NCBI GenBank assembly: GCA_017472665.1
Contig: JAFUOS010000017.1
Span: 1 to 33,641 of the forward strand
DNA length: 33,641 bases
Source of the DNA: Tyzzerella sp.
GTDB lineage: Bacteria; Bacillota; Clostridia; Lachnospirales; Lachnospiraceae
Reading direction: 5' to 3'
Both the position numbers and the translations under genes were made by a program. A model generated the notes under the pieces. That model did no database searches and was not told the origin of the DNA. It saw only the letters and a program-made list of their open reading frames with translations. Below, piece by piece: positions 24,822 to 33,494 of this stretch. The first letter of the stretch is position 1. Each line of letters starts with the position of its first letter.

Positions 24822-25877
24822 TTAACCCCTTTTCGTCTCCATAAGCGCCTGCACACCGAGATGCAGTGCTTGATACTCTACACTTCCCTTGTCGTAGTCT
24901 TTCAGACTTTCAATATATCTGCCTAGCAGGTTTCCCTGGTTCTTTTCCAATATTTTTTCAAAATCATAAGATGGGTTTGTCTCATCTACGACCTCAAACA
25001 CATTGCCAAAGCTTTTAGCACTTTCCAAATCAAACTGAACGTCGGCATCACGAAATCCCTGCAAAATAAATTTATACATATTCTCCAGACCATGTTCCCC
25101 AATATAATTTCGAATCCAATCCTTGAGTGCGCCGCCAGTCATGCCTTCTTCTATCGGTACAACCGCATGAATATATTCTCGTTTTGCACATGGAATAAAC
25201 TCCGTTCCAACGCCCTGCTCTGTAATATCGCCACGCACATAACCATGTTTTCCAATGTCATTTTTATCTGTTGGTTCCAAGGAACCTGCGTAGACTGCCT
25301 TATTTTCAATCAATACTTGCGGTTTATGAATATGCCCTAACGCAATATAATCATATCCCAGCGTTTCCAAAACCTCTTTTTTCACAGGGATATGTTTTTC
25401 ATCGCCCCCGTGCGCCAGCAAAATTTCGTATTTCTGCTTCTTCGGCGCAAACATTCTGTCATATAAGCCCTCCGTAATCTCTCTCTGATGATAACTGAGT
25501 CCATATACATTTGTCTGCAAATCTGGAAATTCAATGCCGCCCATATGTCCGTTTAGCAATGGATACACATTTTCATTCCACTGAAATGTATGATAGTAGG
25601 AATCTGGTTTCAAATAGTCATGGTTCCCCACAATAAACACGACTCTTGTCTTCGAAAGCTTGGAAAACAGGAAATTGACTTCCTTTAATTCCCGCATGAG
25701 CGGCTGTCTGTGAAACAAATCTCCTGCAATGAGAAGCAAATCGATCTCTTCCCATTCGCAGATATTCACAATCTGCTCCAGCGCATCCCATATTTCTTTT
25801 CCTCTATTTTTGCCTCCAGCCTTTAGTCCTTCTGGTTCTGCCCCCAGATGGACGTCTGCTATGTGAATAAATTTCAT
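24822..25877 (-). CDS. SbcD/YhaO-like metallophosphoesterase nuclease
   Basis: A 351-residue calcineurin-type phosphoesterase. The metal-binding motifs are in order: MKFIHIADVHLG (D8, H10), LLIAGDLFHRQP, VFIVGNHDY, LLAHGGDE and ALGHIHKPQ. It resembles B. subtilis YhaO and Mre11/SbcD exonucleases. The start has AAAGGGG within the end of the histidine kinase gene, with which it shares 74 nt in another frame. With the ATPase downstream it should form an SbcCD-like complex. Confidence 0.88.
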   Translation of the reverse strand: MKFIHIADVHLGAEPEGLKAGGKNRGKEIWDALEQIVNICEWEEIDLLLIAGDLFHRQPLMRELKEVNFLFSKLSKTRVVFIVGNHDYLKPDSYYHTFQWNENVYPLLNGHMGGIEFPDLQTNVYGLSYHQREITEGLYDRMFAPKKQKYEILLAHGGDEKHIPVKKEVLETLGYDYIALGHIHKPQVLIENKAVYAGSLEPTDKNDIGKHGYVRGDITEQGVGTEFIPCAKREYIHAVVPIEEGMTGGALKDWIRNYIGEHGLENMYKFILQGFRDADVQFDLESAKSFGNVFEVVDETNPSYDFEKILEKNQGNLLGRYIESLKDYDKGSVEYQALHLGVQALMETKRG

Positions 25878-26997
25878 CTTTTTTCCCCTTTTCTTTGTCC
25901 GGCAAAGTTACGATAAATCGTGTAGATTCTACATCACTTTCCGCACGAATCGTTCCCCCATGTAATTCCACAATCTCTTTTGCAATCGCAAGTCCAAGCC
26001 CTGCGCCGCCCGTCTTGCTGCGACGTGCCTCGTCCAGTCGGTAAAACTTCTCAAAAATTGTATCGAGTTTTTCCGCCGGAATCTGCTTGCCGCGATTTGA
26101 AAATGTAATGACATTTCCAGCTTCTGTCTTTTCTGCAAAGATGCGAATTGGGGTATGAGAATCGCAATAAGAGACTGCATTTCTTAATATATTGTCAAAT
26201 ACTCTCGCGAGCTTATCGGCATCGCCATAGACCATCAGATTTTCCTCTGCATCCACCTCACAGGTCAAATTTTTCTCCTGAAGCACACCGTAGAACTCGT
26301 CTGCCACCTGCTCTAACATCATAGTGAGATTAAGGTCAACTGGCTCCAGAACAATGTCCTGGAGATTGAATTTGGTAATCTCAAAGAACTCATTAATCAA
26401 CTCTCCAAGACGAATGGATTTTTCCAATGCAATATGTGTATAGCGTTCCCGTTCTTCTTCCGGCATATCCTGATAGTTGTCCAGCATCGTCAAATATGCC
26501 ACAACGGAAGTAAGCGGTGTCTTCAAGTCGTGGGCCAGAAATAACACTAAATCATTCTTCTTTTTTTCTGCTTCCTGTGCTTCCTGTTCCCGCTTTTTTA
26601 ATGTACTTTTAATTTCGGTAAGCCGGGTTTCTATCGGCTTTAATTCCGTAATCATATGAATGGATTCTTCGGAGTCTGACGCAATATTATCGATGCCGTC
26701 TTCTACCTGCCTCAAGTATCCAACCATTTTCGACAGAGATACATAGAAGAAAAGCGAAAACAGCCCCAAAAAGCCCACTACCAAAACAGCATCTTTATTA
26801 TTTCCAAGAAATCTCCAATACCATGACCTTGCCTGTTCCTCGCTGATGTGAATCGAGGTCAGCATTTTTACAAACTCATTCGAAGAATCCTCCAGAAAAT
26901 ATTCTAGAATCAGTCCGCCAACCAGCAGGGTCAGCGCCGTTACAAATACGGTCTGCAATAAAATGCTCAGTTTTAACTTTCGATAATTATTCTTCAA
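25804..26997 (-). CDS. VanS-like sensor histidine kinase
   Basis: A 397-residue membrane kinase. Two membrane helices (about 10-32 and 70-88) flank a short extracellular loop of roughly 35 residues, then a HAMP-like linker, the phosphoacceptor H156 in LFLAHDLKTPLTS, and an ATPase domain with NAVSYC, FSNRGKQIP and GGAGLGLAIAKEIVELHGG. The AHDLKTPLTSVVAYL motif is close to VanS kinases. No van ligase genes are nearby, so vancomycin resistance is not implied. The last 25 or so residues are read from the start of the next gene in another frame. Confidence 0.88.
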   Translation of the reverse strand: MKNNYRKLKLSILLQTVFVTALTLLVGGLILEYFLEDSSNEFVKMLTSIHISEEQARSWYWRFLGNNKDAVLVVGFLGLFSLFFYVSLSKMVGYLRQVEDGIDNIASDSEESIHMITELKPIETRLTEIKSTLKKREQEAQEAEKKKNDLVLFLAHDLKTPLTSVVAYLTMLDNYQDMPEEERERYTHIALEKSIRLGELINEFFEITKFNLQDIVLEPVDLNLTMMLEQVADEFYGVLQEKNLTCEVDAEENLMVYGDADKLARVFDNILRNAVSYCDSHTPIRIFAEKTEAGNVITFSNRGKQIPAEKLDTIFEKFYRLDEARRSKTGGAGLGLAIAKEIVELHGGTIRAESDVESTRFIVTLPDKEKGKKDEIYSHSRRPSGGRTRRTKGWRQK

Positions 26998-27676
26998 CTT
27001 TGTATCCCACTCCCCAAACCGTCTTGATAAAATCTGATTTTCCAGTCGGGCCGCTCATTTTTTCGCGGAGATGACGGATGTGGACCATGACGGTGTTGTT
27101 GCTGTTTTTGTAATATTCTTCCTTCCAAACCTGACGGAATAGTTCCTCAGAGCTGATGACTTTTCCGCGGTTTTCACAGAGAAGCCAAAGAATATCAAAT
27201 TCAAGTGGCGTTAAGGTCAGCTCTCGTTCATTGTAAATGCATTCGTGTGAAGTGCGGTTTAATACGAGCCCTGCAAAGTCGATCACTTCTCCTGCATTTC
27301 TTGTTCCTTCATTGTATTGTGTATAGCGGCGAAGCTGTGCTTTCACTCTTGCTACCAGTTCCATTGGGTTAAATGGTTTTGCAATGTAATCGTCTGCGCC
27401 AAGTGTCAATCCGGTTATCTTGTCTGTCGCATCTACTTTTGCGGTCAGCATAATGACTGGAAATGTGTATTTTTTACGGATGGTTCGCAGGATTTCGAAA
27501 CCATCGATGTCTGGAAGCATGACGTCCAGAATGGCCAGGTCGAGTTTAGTTGATTCGATGCATTTTAATGCGTCTTCGCCATTGTAGAATTTGTATACTT
27601 TGTATTCATCACTTTGCAGATAGAGTGCGATGACGTCGGCGATTTCGCGTTCGTCGTCTACGACTAAGATGTTCAT
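26987..27676 (-). CDS. VanR-like OmpR-family response regulator
   Basis: A 229-residue regulator with a receiver domain (MNILVVDDEREIADVI; phosphorylation site D51 in LAILDVMLPD; conserved K in YIAKPF) and a C-terminal winged-helix DNA-binding domain (LTPLEFDILWLLCENRGKVIS, SNNTVMVHIRHLREK). It resembles VanR. It overlaps the kinase start by 11 nt and leads the four-gene run regulator-kinase-nuclease-ATPase. A palindrome and an inverted repeat upstream are candidate operators. Confidence 0.92.
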   Translation of the reverse strand: MNILVVDDEREIADVIALYLQSDEYKVYKFYNGEDALKCIESTKLDLAILDVMLPDIDGFEILRTIRKKYTFPVIMLTAKVDATDKITGLTLGADDYIAKPFNPMELVARVKAQLRRYTQYNEGTRNAGEVIDFAGLVLNRTSHECIYNERELTLTPLEFDILWLLCENRGKVISSEELFRQVWKEEYYKNSNNTVMVHIRHLREKMSGPTGKSDFIKTVWGVGYKVEE

Positions 27677-27723
27677 GTGTGTTTCCCTCTTTCTATTATA
27701 TTAATTATTTTGTCCCCTTTATA

Positions 27724-27736
27724 TTTCGTTACGAAA
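27724..27736. promoter_or_regulatory. palindrome upstream of the response regulator
   Basis: TTTCGTTACGAAA is a perfect 6-bp palindrome around one base, 48 bp upstream of the regulator start. A second inverted repeat, TTCTGTTACGTAGA (27757-27770) against TCTTACATAACAGAA (27800-27814), lies further up. Either could be an autoregulatory site. No convincing -35 was found. Confidence 0.4.
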
Positions 27737-27812
27737 TCTTCAAAAATCATATTACCTTCTGTTACGTAGATAAAATTAAACTTTATCATTTTTCTGCACT
27801 CTTACATAACAG

Positions 27813-27847
27813 AAAAAAGGGCATGGAAACTTTCAGTTCCCACGCCC
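27813..27847 (-). terminator. asnS terminator
   Basis: On the minus strand GGGCGTGGGAACT pairs with AGTTTCCATGCCC over 13 bp (two G-T pairs) around a 3-nt loop, followed by six T (27813-27818). Confidence 0.92.
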
Positions 27848-27855
27848 CATACATC

Positions 27856-29247
27856 CTATAATTCGCAGTTATTTACTGTTCTTGGGAATGGGATAACATC
27901 ACGGATGTTAGACATTCCTGTCAAGTACATAACGCAGCGTTCGAAACCAAGTCCGAAGCCTGCATGTCTTGTTGAACCGTATTTTCTAAGGTCTAAGTAG
28001 AACTGGTAATCTTCTGGATTTAAGCCCATTTCGTTCATACGAGCTAATAATTTCTCGTAGTCATCTTCTCTCTGGCTTCCACCGATGATTTCTCCAATTC
28101 CCGGTACCAAACAGTCTACTGCTGCAACTGTCTTATTGTCATCGTTCATCTTCATGTAGAATGCTTTGATGTCCTTTGGATAATCTGTTACGAATACTGG
28201 ACGTTTGTAAACCTGTTCTGTCAGGTAACGTTCGTGTTCTGTCTGAAGGTCGCATCCCCATGATACTTTGAATTCGAAATTGTCATTGTTCTTTTCTAAG
28301 ATTTCAATGGCTTCTGTGTATGTTACACGAGCGAAATCAGAATTTGCAACGTTGTGTAAACGTTCTAATAATCCTTTGTCAACGAAGGAGTTAAAGAAGT
28401 TCATTTCTTCTGGTGCGTTTTCCAATACATAATTGATTATATATTTTAACATCGCCTCTGCAAGATTCATGTCGTCTTCCAAATCTGCAAATGCAATTTC
28501 CGGTTCGATCATCCAAAACTCAGCTGCATGACGTTGTGTATTTGAATTTTCTGCACGGAATGTTGGTCCAAATGTATAAATGCTGCGGAATGCCTGCGCA
28601 TATGTTTCGCCATTTAATTGACCACTTACTGTAAGGCTTGTCTCTTTTCCAAAGAAATCCTGTGAGTAGTCAACAGTGCCATCTTCGTTCTTCGGAAGAT
28701 TTTCCATGTCTAATGTGGTCACGCGGAACATTTCGCCTGCACCTTCGCAGTCGCTTCCTGTAATGAGTGGTGTATTTACATAAACGAATCCTCTGTCCTG
28801 GAAGAACTTATGAATCGCATATGCTGCCAGAGAACGTACACGGAAGACTGCCTGGAATGTATTTGTTCTAGGACGTAAATGTGAAATCGTTCTTAAGTAT
28901 TCGATGCTGTGACGTTTCTTTTGCAGCGGATAGTCTGGAGTCGATGCTCCTTCCACTACTACTTCTGTTGCCTGAATTTCAAATGGCTGTTTCGCCTGTG
29001 GTGTTGCAACTAATGTACCTTTTACGATAATCGCTGCTCCTACGTTTAATTTTGTAATTTCTGCAAAGTTGTCCATGGTGTCATGGTACACTACCTGCAA
29101 TGTTTCAAAATAGGAACCATCATTTACAACGATAAATCCAAATGCTTTTGAATCACGATTGCTTCGTACCCAGCCGCCTACTGTGACTTCTTTGTCGAAA
29201 TATTGTTCACGGTTTTTGTATAACTCTTTTACGGTTACTAAATCCAT
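27856..29247 (-). CDS. asnS: asparaginyl-tRNA synthetase
   Basis: A 463-residue class IIb synthetase. It has an N-terminal OB-fold anticodon-binding domain ([19 protein letters not shown]), motif 1 in the [20 protein letters not shown] region, motif 2 in [21 protein letters not shown] and motif 3 in [15 protein letters not shown]. The [11 protein letters not shown] ending marks AsnRS rather than AspRS. The start at 29247 is preferred over a GTG at 29256 because AAAGGAG lies 8 nt before the ATG and abuts the GTG. No T-box is seen; the leader is only about 60 nt. Confidence 0.96.
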   Translation of the reverse strand: MDLVTVKELYKNREQYFDKEVTVGGWVRSNRDSKAFGFIVVNDGSYFETLQVVYHDTMDNFAEITKLNVGAAIIVKGTLVATPQAKQPFEIQATEVVVEGASTPDYPLQKKRHSIEYLRTISHLRPRTNTFQAVFRVRSLAAYAIHKFFQDRGFVYVNTPLITGSDCEGAGEMFRVTTLDMENLPKNEDGTVDYSQDFFGKETSLTVSGQLNGETYAQAFRSIYTFGPTFRAENSNTQRHAAEFWMIEPEIAFADLEDDMNLAEAMLKYIINYVLENAPEEMNFFNSFVDKGLLERLHNVANSDFARVTYTEAIEILEKNNDNFEFKVSWGCDLQTEHERYLTEQVYKRPVFVTDYPKDIKAFYMKMNDDNKTVAAVDCLVPGIGEIIGGSQREDDYEKLLARMNEMGLNPEDYQFYLDLRKYGSTRHAGFGLGFERCVMYLTGMSNIRDVIPFPRTVNNCEL

Positions 29248-29312
29248 GTCTCTCACTCCTTTGTTCTATAATAAATCCGTCTTTTGCGGACGATTATGCT
29301 CGTTATCTTTAT

Positions 29313-29341
29313 AGTATACCCTATTTTGCGGTTTGTCGCAA
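29313..29341 (-). promoter_or_regulatory. asnS promoter
   Basis: On the minus strand -35 TTGCGA (29336-29341), 17-nt spacer, -10 TATACT (29313-29318), about 65 nt before the asnS start. Confidence 0.65.
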
Positions 29342-29393
29342 TCTCGAATTGAAGGAATTACCAAATACTATAGCAATCCTTATTTTTGCGCTC

Positions 29394-29422
29394 TTGACAA
29401 AATTTAAAATTCCTTATACGCT
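29394..29422 (+). promoter_or_regulatory. probable promoter of the ECF S component gene
   Basis: Perfect -35 TTGACA (from about 29394) with a poorer -10 (TACGCT) 17 nt downstream. It lies 60 nt before the chosen start. No known vitamin riboswitch fold was recognised in this leader. Confidence 0.45.
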
Positions 29423-29480
29423 AAATTCAACCGCTTTACGTAACCGACATTTTATTCTCAAATGTCAGAAAGAGGCACTC

Positions 29481-30011
29481 ATGAAAAGTATGAAAAAAAT
29501 GGTCTGGTCTGCATTTTTCCTTGCATTAGGATTGATCCTGCCATTTCTCACAGGACAAATTCAAGGAATTGGAAATAAATTACTGCCTATGCACATCCCC
29601 ATTCTAATATGTGGATTTGTATGCGGTTGGAAATATGGACTGCTAGTCGGATTTATTACGCCGCTGCTTCGAAGCTTTTTATTCTCCATGCCAGTGCCAA
29701 CTATAGCCATTGCAATGGCGTTTGAGCTGGCCACATATGGTACAGTTGTTGGAATTCTCTATCAAAAATTTCAAAAACATTGGGCCCGAATTTACATAAG
29801 CTTATTCACCGCAATGATAGCCGGGCGTTTCGTATGGGGCGTGGCAAGCATTATCATCTACGGAATTACTCAAACAGCATTTACGTGGCAAATGTTCATT
29901 GGCGGAGCATTGCTAAATGCCATTCCTGGCGTTATACTGCAGATAGTGTTAATTCCCATATTAATGCTGGCACTTGAAAAATCAGGAGTGATGGAAAATG
30001 CAGATAGATGA
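29481..30011 (+). CDS. ECF transporter substrate-binding (S) component
   Basis: A 176-residue, very hydrophobic protein with about five to six membrane helices and the pattern LPMHIPILICGFVCGWKYG followed by LLRSFLFSMPVPTIAIAMAFELATYG. This matches S components of energy-coupling-factor vitamin transporters (PF12822 type). The substrate is unknown. It needs the shared EcfT and EcfA subunits, which are not in the window. The frame is open from 29349, but the start at 29481 is preferred: AAAGAGG lies 5 nt before it and the earlier part is not family-like. It overlaps the kinase gene by 14 nt. Confidence 0.83.
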   Translation: MKSMKKMVWSAFFLALGLILPFLTGQIQGIGNKLLPMHIPILICGFVCGWKYGLLVGFITPLLRSFLFSMPVPTIAIAMAFELATYGTVVGILYQKFQKHWARIYISLFTAMIAGRFVWGVASIIIYGITQTAFTWQMFIGGALLNAIPGVILQIVLIPILMLALEKSGVMENADR

Positions 30012-30564
30012 TATCATTCAACAAATTAAACAAGGACTGAAATCTCAAAACGCAGACGCCCCATATGTGGTTGCTATCGACGGTATGAGCGGAAGTGGAA
30101 AAACAACACTGGGACATTTGCTACAAGAAACTTTTACCGAATCCAATCTATTTCATATGGATGATTATTTTTTGCAGCCACATCAGAGGACACCTGAGCG
30201 GCTTGCAGAAGTGGGCGGAAACGTTGATTATGAGAGATTTAAAAGCGAGATTATTCTTCATCTTACAGACCGAAACGGACTAGTGTACCATAAATACGAC
30301 TGTTGTACTCAAACTTTGGACGCCGGAATATGGACTCCTTGGAAACCGCTAGTCATTATCGAAGGTGCTTACAGTCAGCATCCGTATTTGGGAGACATCT
30401 ACGCTCTTCGCTTGTTCTGTGAAATCACAAAAGAAGAACAACGACGTCGTATTTTGAAACGTAATGGGGCCGATATGCTGAAACGGTTTGAAAGCGAATG
30501 GATACCGAAAGAAAATCAGTATTTTGAACGCTATGGAATTAAAGGAAAGAGTGGACTACAGTAA
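29998..30564 (+). CDS. uridine-kinase-like P-loop kinase
   Basis: A 188-residue kinase of the uridine kinase/phosphoribulokinase superfamily. Walker A is GMSGSGKTT (29-37), followed by the FHMDDYFLQPHQRTPERL substrate segment and VIIEGAYSQHPYL, and an arginine-rich lid (EEQRRRILKRNG). The substrate is not defined; nucleoside or vitamin-precursor kinases share this fold. Its overlap with the S component gene suggests that it phosphorylates and so traps the imported compound. Confidence 0.8.
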   Translation: MQIDDIIQQIKQGLKSQNADAPYVVAIDGMSGSGKTTLGHLLQETFTESNLFHMDDYFLQPHQRTPERLAEVGGNVDYERFKSEIILHLTDRNGLVYHKYDCCTQTLDAGIWTPWKPLVIIEGAYSQHPYLGDIYALRLFCEITKEEQRRRILKRNGADMLKRFESEWIPKENQYFERYGIKGKSGLQ

Positions 30565-30572
30565 GAGTCCAC

Positions 30573-31493
30573 TTAATATTCCACCGTCAATATAATATCC
30601 TGTTCGTAATCCCCAAACGTCTTCCCAAACAAATTAAAACCACCCATATACCTTGCATCGGGTTTGTTGCCAACGCGAACGTCAATAAACGAATGCTCCG
30701 GCAAATTCAGCTCCTCCACCGTCACATTCGAAACCTTCTCCCCGTTCACAAAACTTCCTTCTTGGTTTGTCTTCCAAACAACCTGCATTCCATATTGAGT
30801 ATCACCGCTTAACCACCACGATGGATTCAAACGTCCCCTGCGATTTCCAAAATCACCAGGGCTGGTCCATGTCGCACATTCGATGTCGTTAATCCACAAA
30901 GTAATATCGGATTTCCAATCATCACGGTGTCTCGGTGCTTCTGAACATATTTCCATGGAAATTGAAATCTGTTTTGCCGTTCTCTTTTTCGGTACACCAT
31001 TGGCAAATTTATATTCCACATATCCGGAAGAACTCCATAAAATTCCTGCATGCATTCTTTCTGGATAATAAAAACTATATTCTGCATCCTCAATTCCAAT
31101 TTGTCCGTCTGCCGTACACAATCCACAAGTCGGTGTCACACGGCAGCTACTGTAAGCACCAATCGGCATTTCTGCACTAAAAATCTCATCTGTTTCTGAA
31201 AAGTGCCCAACTAATTCGATATTAATGTAGTCGGCTTTGCTAGTGCATAGTTTTGTATTACCTCTGGTTCCAGGCTGGGGTTCGATCGTAATCAATCCCG
31301 CTTGTTCTAAAATCTTCAAATGAAAAACGGTGCTGGAAACAGGAAGCTTCAGCGTTTTTGCAATTTCTCCGATAATCAGGCTGTTATTGTAGAGTAATTG
31401 CAATATTTCCACCCGTTCTGGTGAGGCTAATGCTTTGCCAAGCTCACACAGTTTCTCTTTTTCTTTTATTTCATACGTGATAAATGTTGCCAC
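30573..31493 (-). CDS. ArsR-type transcriptional regulator with large C-terminal domain
   Basis: A 306-residue protein. Residues about 12-85 are an ArsR winged helix (LGKALASPERVEILQLLYNNSLIIGEIAKTL, then VFHLKILEQAGLI). The remaining 220 or so residues are rich in Trp, Tyr, Gly and beta-strand patterns (DITLWINDIECATWTSPGDFG, SWWLSGDTQYGMQVVWK) and look like a beta-sandwich, possibly a sugar sensor; I do not know a named family for it. The start is GTG at 31493, 7 nt after AGGAGG; an upstream frame to 31526 is less likely. It is divergent from the GH2 gene and probably controls it. Its stop lies 8 nt from the convergent kinase stop. Confidence 0.82.
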   Translation of the reverse strand: MATFITYEIKEKEKLCELGKALASPERVEILQLLYNNSLIIGEIAKTLKLPVSSTVFHLKILEQAGLITIEPQPGTRGNTKLCTSKADYINIELVGHFSETDEIFSAEMPIGAYSSCRVTPTCGLCTADGQIGIEDAEYSFYYPERMHAGILWSSSGYVEYKFANGVPKKRTAKQISISMEICSEAPRHRDDWKSDITLWINDIECATWTSPGDFGNRRGRLNPSWWLSGDTQYGMQVVWKTNQEGSFVNGEKVSNVTVEELNLPEHSFIDVRVGNKPDARYMGGFNLFGKTFGDYEQDIILTVEY

Positions 31494-31556
31494 GAAAACT
31501 CCTCCTATTCTTCCTTTCAACAGCATGCATGGTGAAATAAGGCTTGTCTTCTTTAT

Positions 31557-31585
31557 TTATACACCAATACTGTTCAAATAGCAAG
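31557..31585 (-). promoter_or_regulatory. promoter of the ArsR-type gene
   Basis: On the minus strand -35 TTGCTA (31580-31585), 17-nt spacer, -10 TATAAA (31557-31562). Confidence 0.6.
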
Positions 31586-31624
31586 AATAATTTAAAAATG
31601 TCTATATTTCCATGCTTTTTTTGC

Positions 31625-31653
31625 TTGAAAAACTTTCTTTTTTCGTTTATAGT
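31625..31653 (+). promoter_or_regulatory. promoter of the GH2 gene
   Basis: -35 TTGAAA (31625-31630), 17-nt spacer, -10 TATAGT (31648-31653). An inverted repeat ACAG-N5-CTGT lies just downstream and could be an ArsR-type operator placed to block transcription. Confidence 0.7.
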
Positions 31654-31700
31654 AACAGCATAACTGTATATTTAAACATTTCTAATGGAGGAATAAAAAA

Positions 31701-33494
31701 ATGAAGTGCTACATAAAAGACTATCCAAGACCACAGTTCGTGCGAAATCAATGGGAAAACTTAAATGGAACATGGGACTTTGGATTTGATGATCAAAACG
31801 TAGGCGAAACAGAAAAATGGTACGAAAACTTTAAAGGGGACCTTGCAATTCAAGTACCTTTTACCTTTGAAACAAAACTTAGCGGTATTCAGGACGAGTC
31901 ACGTCATGACAACATCTGGTATCACAAAACAATACAGGTGGACGCAGCTAAATTAGAAGATCATAATTATATCATTCATTTTGAAGGTTCTGATTTTGTA
32001 ACGAAGTTATGGGTAAACGGACAGTATGCCGGAAGCCACAGAGGTGGATATTCAAGATTTTCTTTTGACATTACAAATCTTGTAAAAGACGGAGAAAATG
32101 AGCTGACAGTAAAAGTGGAGGACTCTTTTGATTTACAGCAGCCTCGCGGAAAGCAGCGCTGGATGGATGAAGTTTACTTATGTTGGTATATTCCAACTAC
32201 AGGTATCTGGAAAACAGTCTGGACAGAGTACGTTCCAAAGATTAGTCTTTCTTCTGTTAAAATGACTCCAAATATTAGTGATTTCACTCTGGAATTAGAA
32301 TATAATGCCATTGCACCAGAGAGCCGTCTGAATGGAGATTTATTAGTGGAAGCTGCAATCTCATATGAAGGGAAATTAGTCAGCAGAACATTTACTGCAT
32401 TAACCTCTAATCATGTTTGTGCAAAGGTAGATGTAGCTATGAAAAGCACTATGACGTATAAAAATCCGGGATTTCTCTGGACTCCAAGTACACCGTATTT
32501 GTATGATATTGAATTCCGCCTGTTAGATGGTCAGACCGTGTTAGATGAGATTGGTTCTTACTTTGCAATGCGTGAAATCCGAATTGATGGTTCCAAAGTT
32601 TTATTAAACGAAAAACCTCTTTATCAAAGATTGATTCTGGACCAAGGATACTGGAAAGACTCTCATTTGACACCTCCAAGTGAAGAAGCCCTCATTGAAG
32701 ATATCGATAAAATCCATGCACTCGGATACAATGGACTTCGTAAGCATCAAAAAACAGAAGATGAACGTTTCTTGTATTGGTGCGATGTAAAGGGAATGCT
32801 TGTATGGTGTGAATCTCCTTCTACTTATCAGTTTTCTGATTATGCAGTTACAGAATTCATTACAGAATGGCTGGAGATTGTGAAACAAAACTATAACCAT
32901 CCTTCTATTATTACTTGGACACCAGTGAATGAATCATGGGGCGTAACAGAGATTCAAACGAGACGTGACCAGCAGCATTTTACAGAAGCAATTTATCATT
33001 TAACAAAGAGCATCGACAAACAACGCCCTGTTATCGTAAACGATGGATGGGTACATACGATTTCAGACATTATTACGCTTCACGACTATGTGGCTGAGGG
33101 AGCCAAACTGAAAGAACGCTATACACAATATCAGGATGAATTGTTAAATAACGATATTGCTTTCAACAATTCCAGATTAGCTTTTGCTGATGGATATGAA
33201 TACAAAGGACAGCCGGTTATCATAAGTGAATTTGGCGGAATTGCTTTCAACAATGATGATTCTGGATGGGGCTACGGCGGTAAGGTAAATTCTAAAGAAG
33301 ATTTCCTTAAGCGTTTTGATGGTGTTGTAACTGCTGTGAAGGAGCTTCCTTATGCATGTGGTTTCTGCTATACACAGGTAACGGATGTGCAGCAGGAAAT
33401 TAATGGATTGATGGATATTGATCGTAACTTTAAGATTGAACCGGAGATTATTAAAGAAATTAATGAGCGTAAAGTTAGCTGCTTGAATAAATAG
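31701..33494 (+). CDS. cytoplasmic GH2-family beta-glycosidase
   Basis: A 597-residue glycoside hydrolase family 2 enzyme. It has an N-terminal jelly roll (YPRPQFVRNQWENLNGTWDFG), an immunoglobulin-like domain and a TIM barrel. The acid/base is E411 in TPVNESWG and the nucleophile is E510 in VIISEFGG. Beta-galactosidase, glucuronidase and mannosidase activities all occur in GH2, and the exact sugar is not readable. There is no signal peptide, so it acts on imported oligosaccharide or glycoside. A strong AATGGAGGAATA ribosome site precedes the ATG. No transporter gene is adjacent in the window. Confidence 0.9.
   Translation: MKCYIKDYPRPQFVRNQWENLNGTWDFGFDDQNVGETEKWYENFKGDLAIQVPFTFETKLSGIQDESRHDNIWYHKTIQVDAAKLEDHNYIIHFEGSDFVTKLWVNGQYAGSHRGGYSRFSFDITNLVKDGENELTVKVEDSFDLQQPRGKQRWMDEVYLCWYIPTTGIWKTVWTEYVPKISLSSVKMTPNISDFTLELEYNAIAPESRLNGDLLVEAAISYEGKLVSRTFTALTSNHVCAKVDVAMKSTMTYKNPGFLWTPSTPYLYDIEFRLLDGQTVLDEIGSYFAMREIRIDGSKVLLNEKPLYQRLILDQGYWKDSHLTPPSEEALIEDIDKIHALGYNGLRKHQKTEDERFLYWCDVKGMLVWCESPSTYQFSDYAVTEFITEWLEIVKQNYNHPSIITWTPVNESWGVTEIQTRRDQQHFTEAIYHLTKSIDKQRPVIVNDGWVHTISDIITLHDYVAEGAKLKERYTQYQDELLNNDIAFNNSRLAFADGYEYKGQPVIISEFGGIAFNNDDSGWGYGGKVNSKEDFLKRFDGVVTAVKELPYACGFCYTQVTDVQQEINGLMDIDRNFKIEPEIIKEINERKVSCLNK

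Noticed and set aside
25804-27676. Vancomycin resistance locus
   Set aside because: The two-component proteins are VanRS-like but no vanH, vanA/B-type ligase or vanX genes occur in the window.
29349-29480. N-terminal 44-residue extension of the ECF S component
   Set aside because: No ribosome site at the first ATG, non-family sequence, and a probable promoter lies inside it; the ATG at 29481 has a proper ribosome site.
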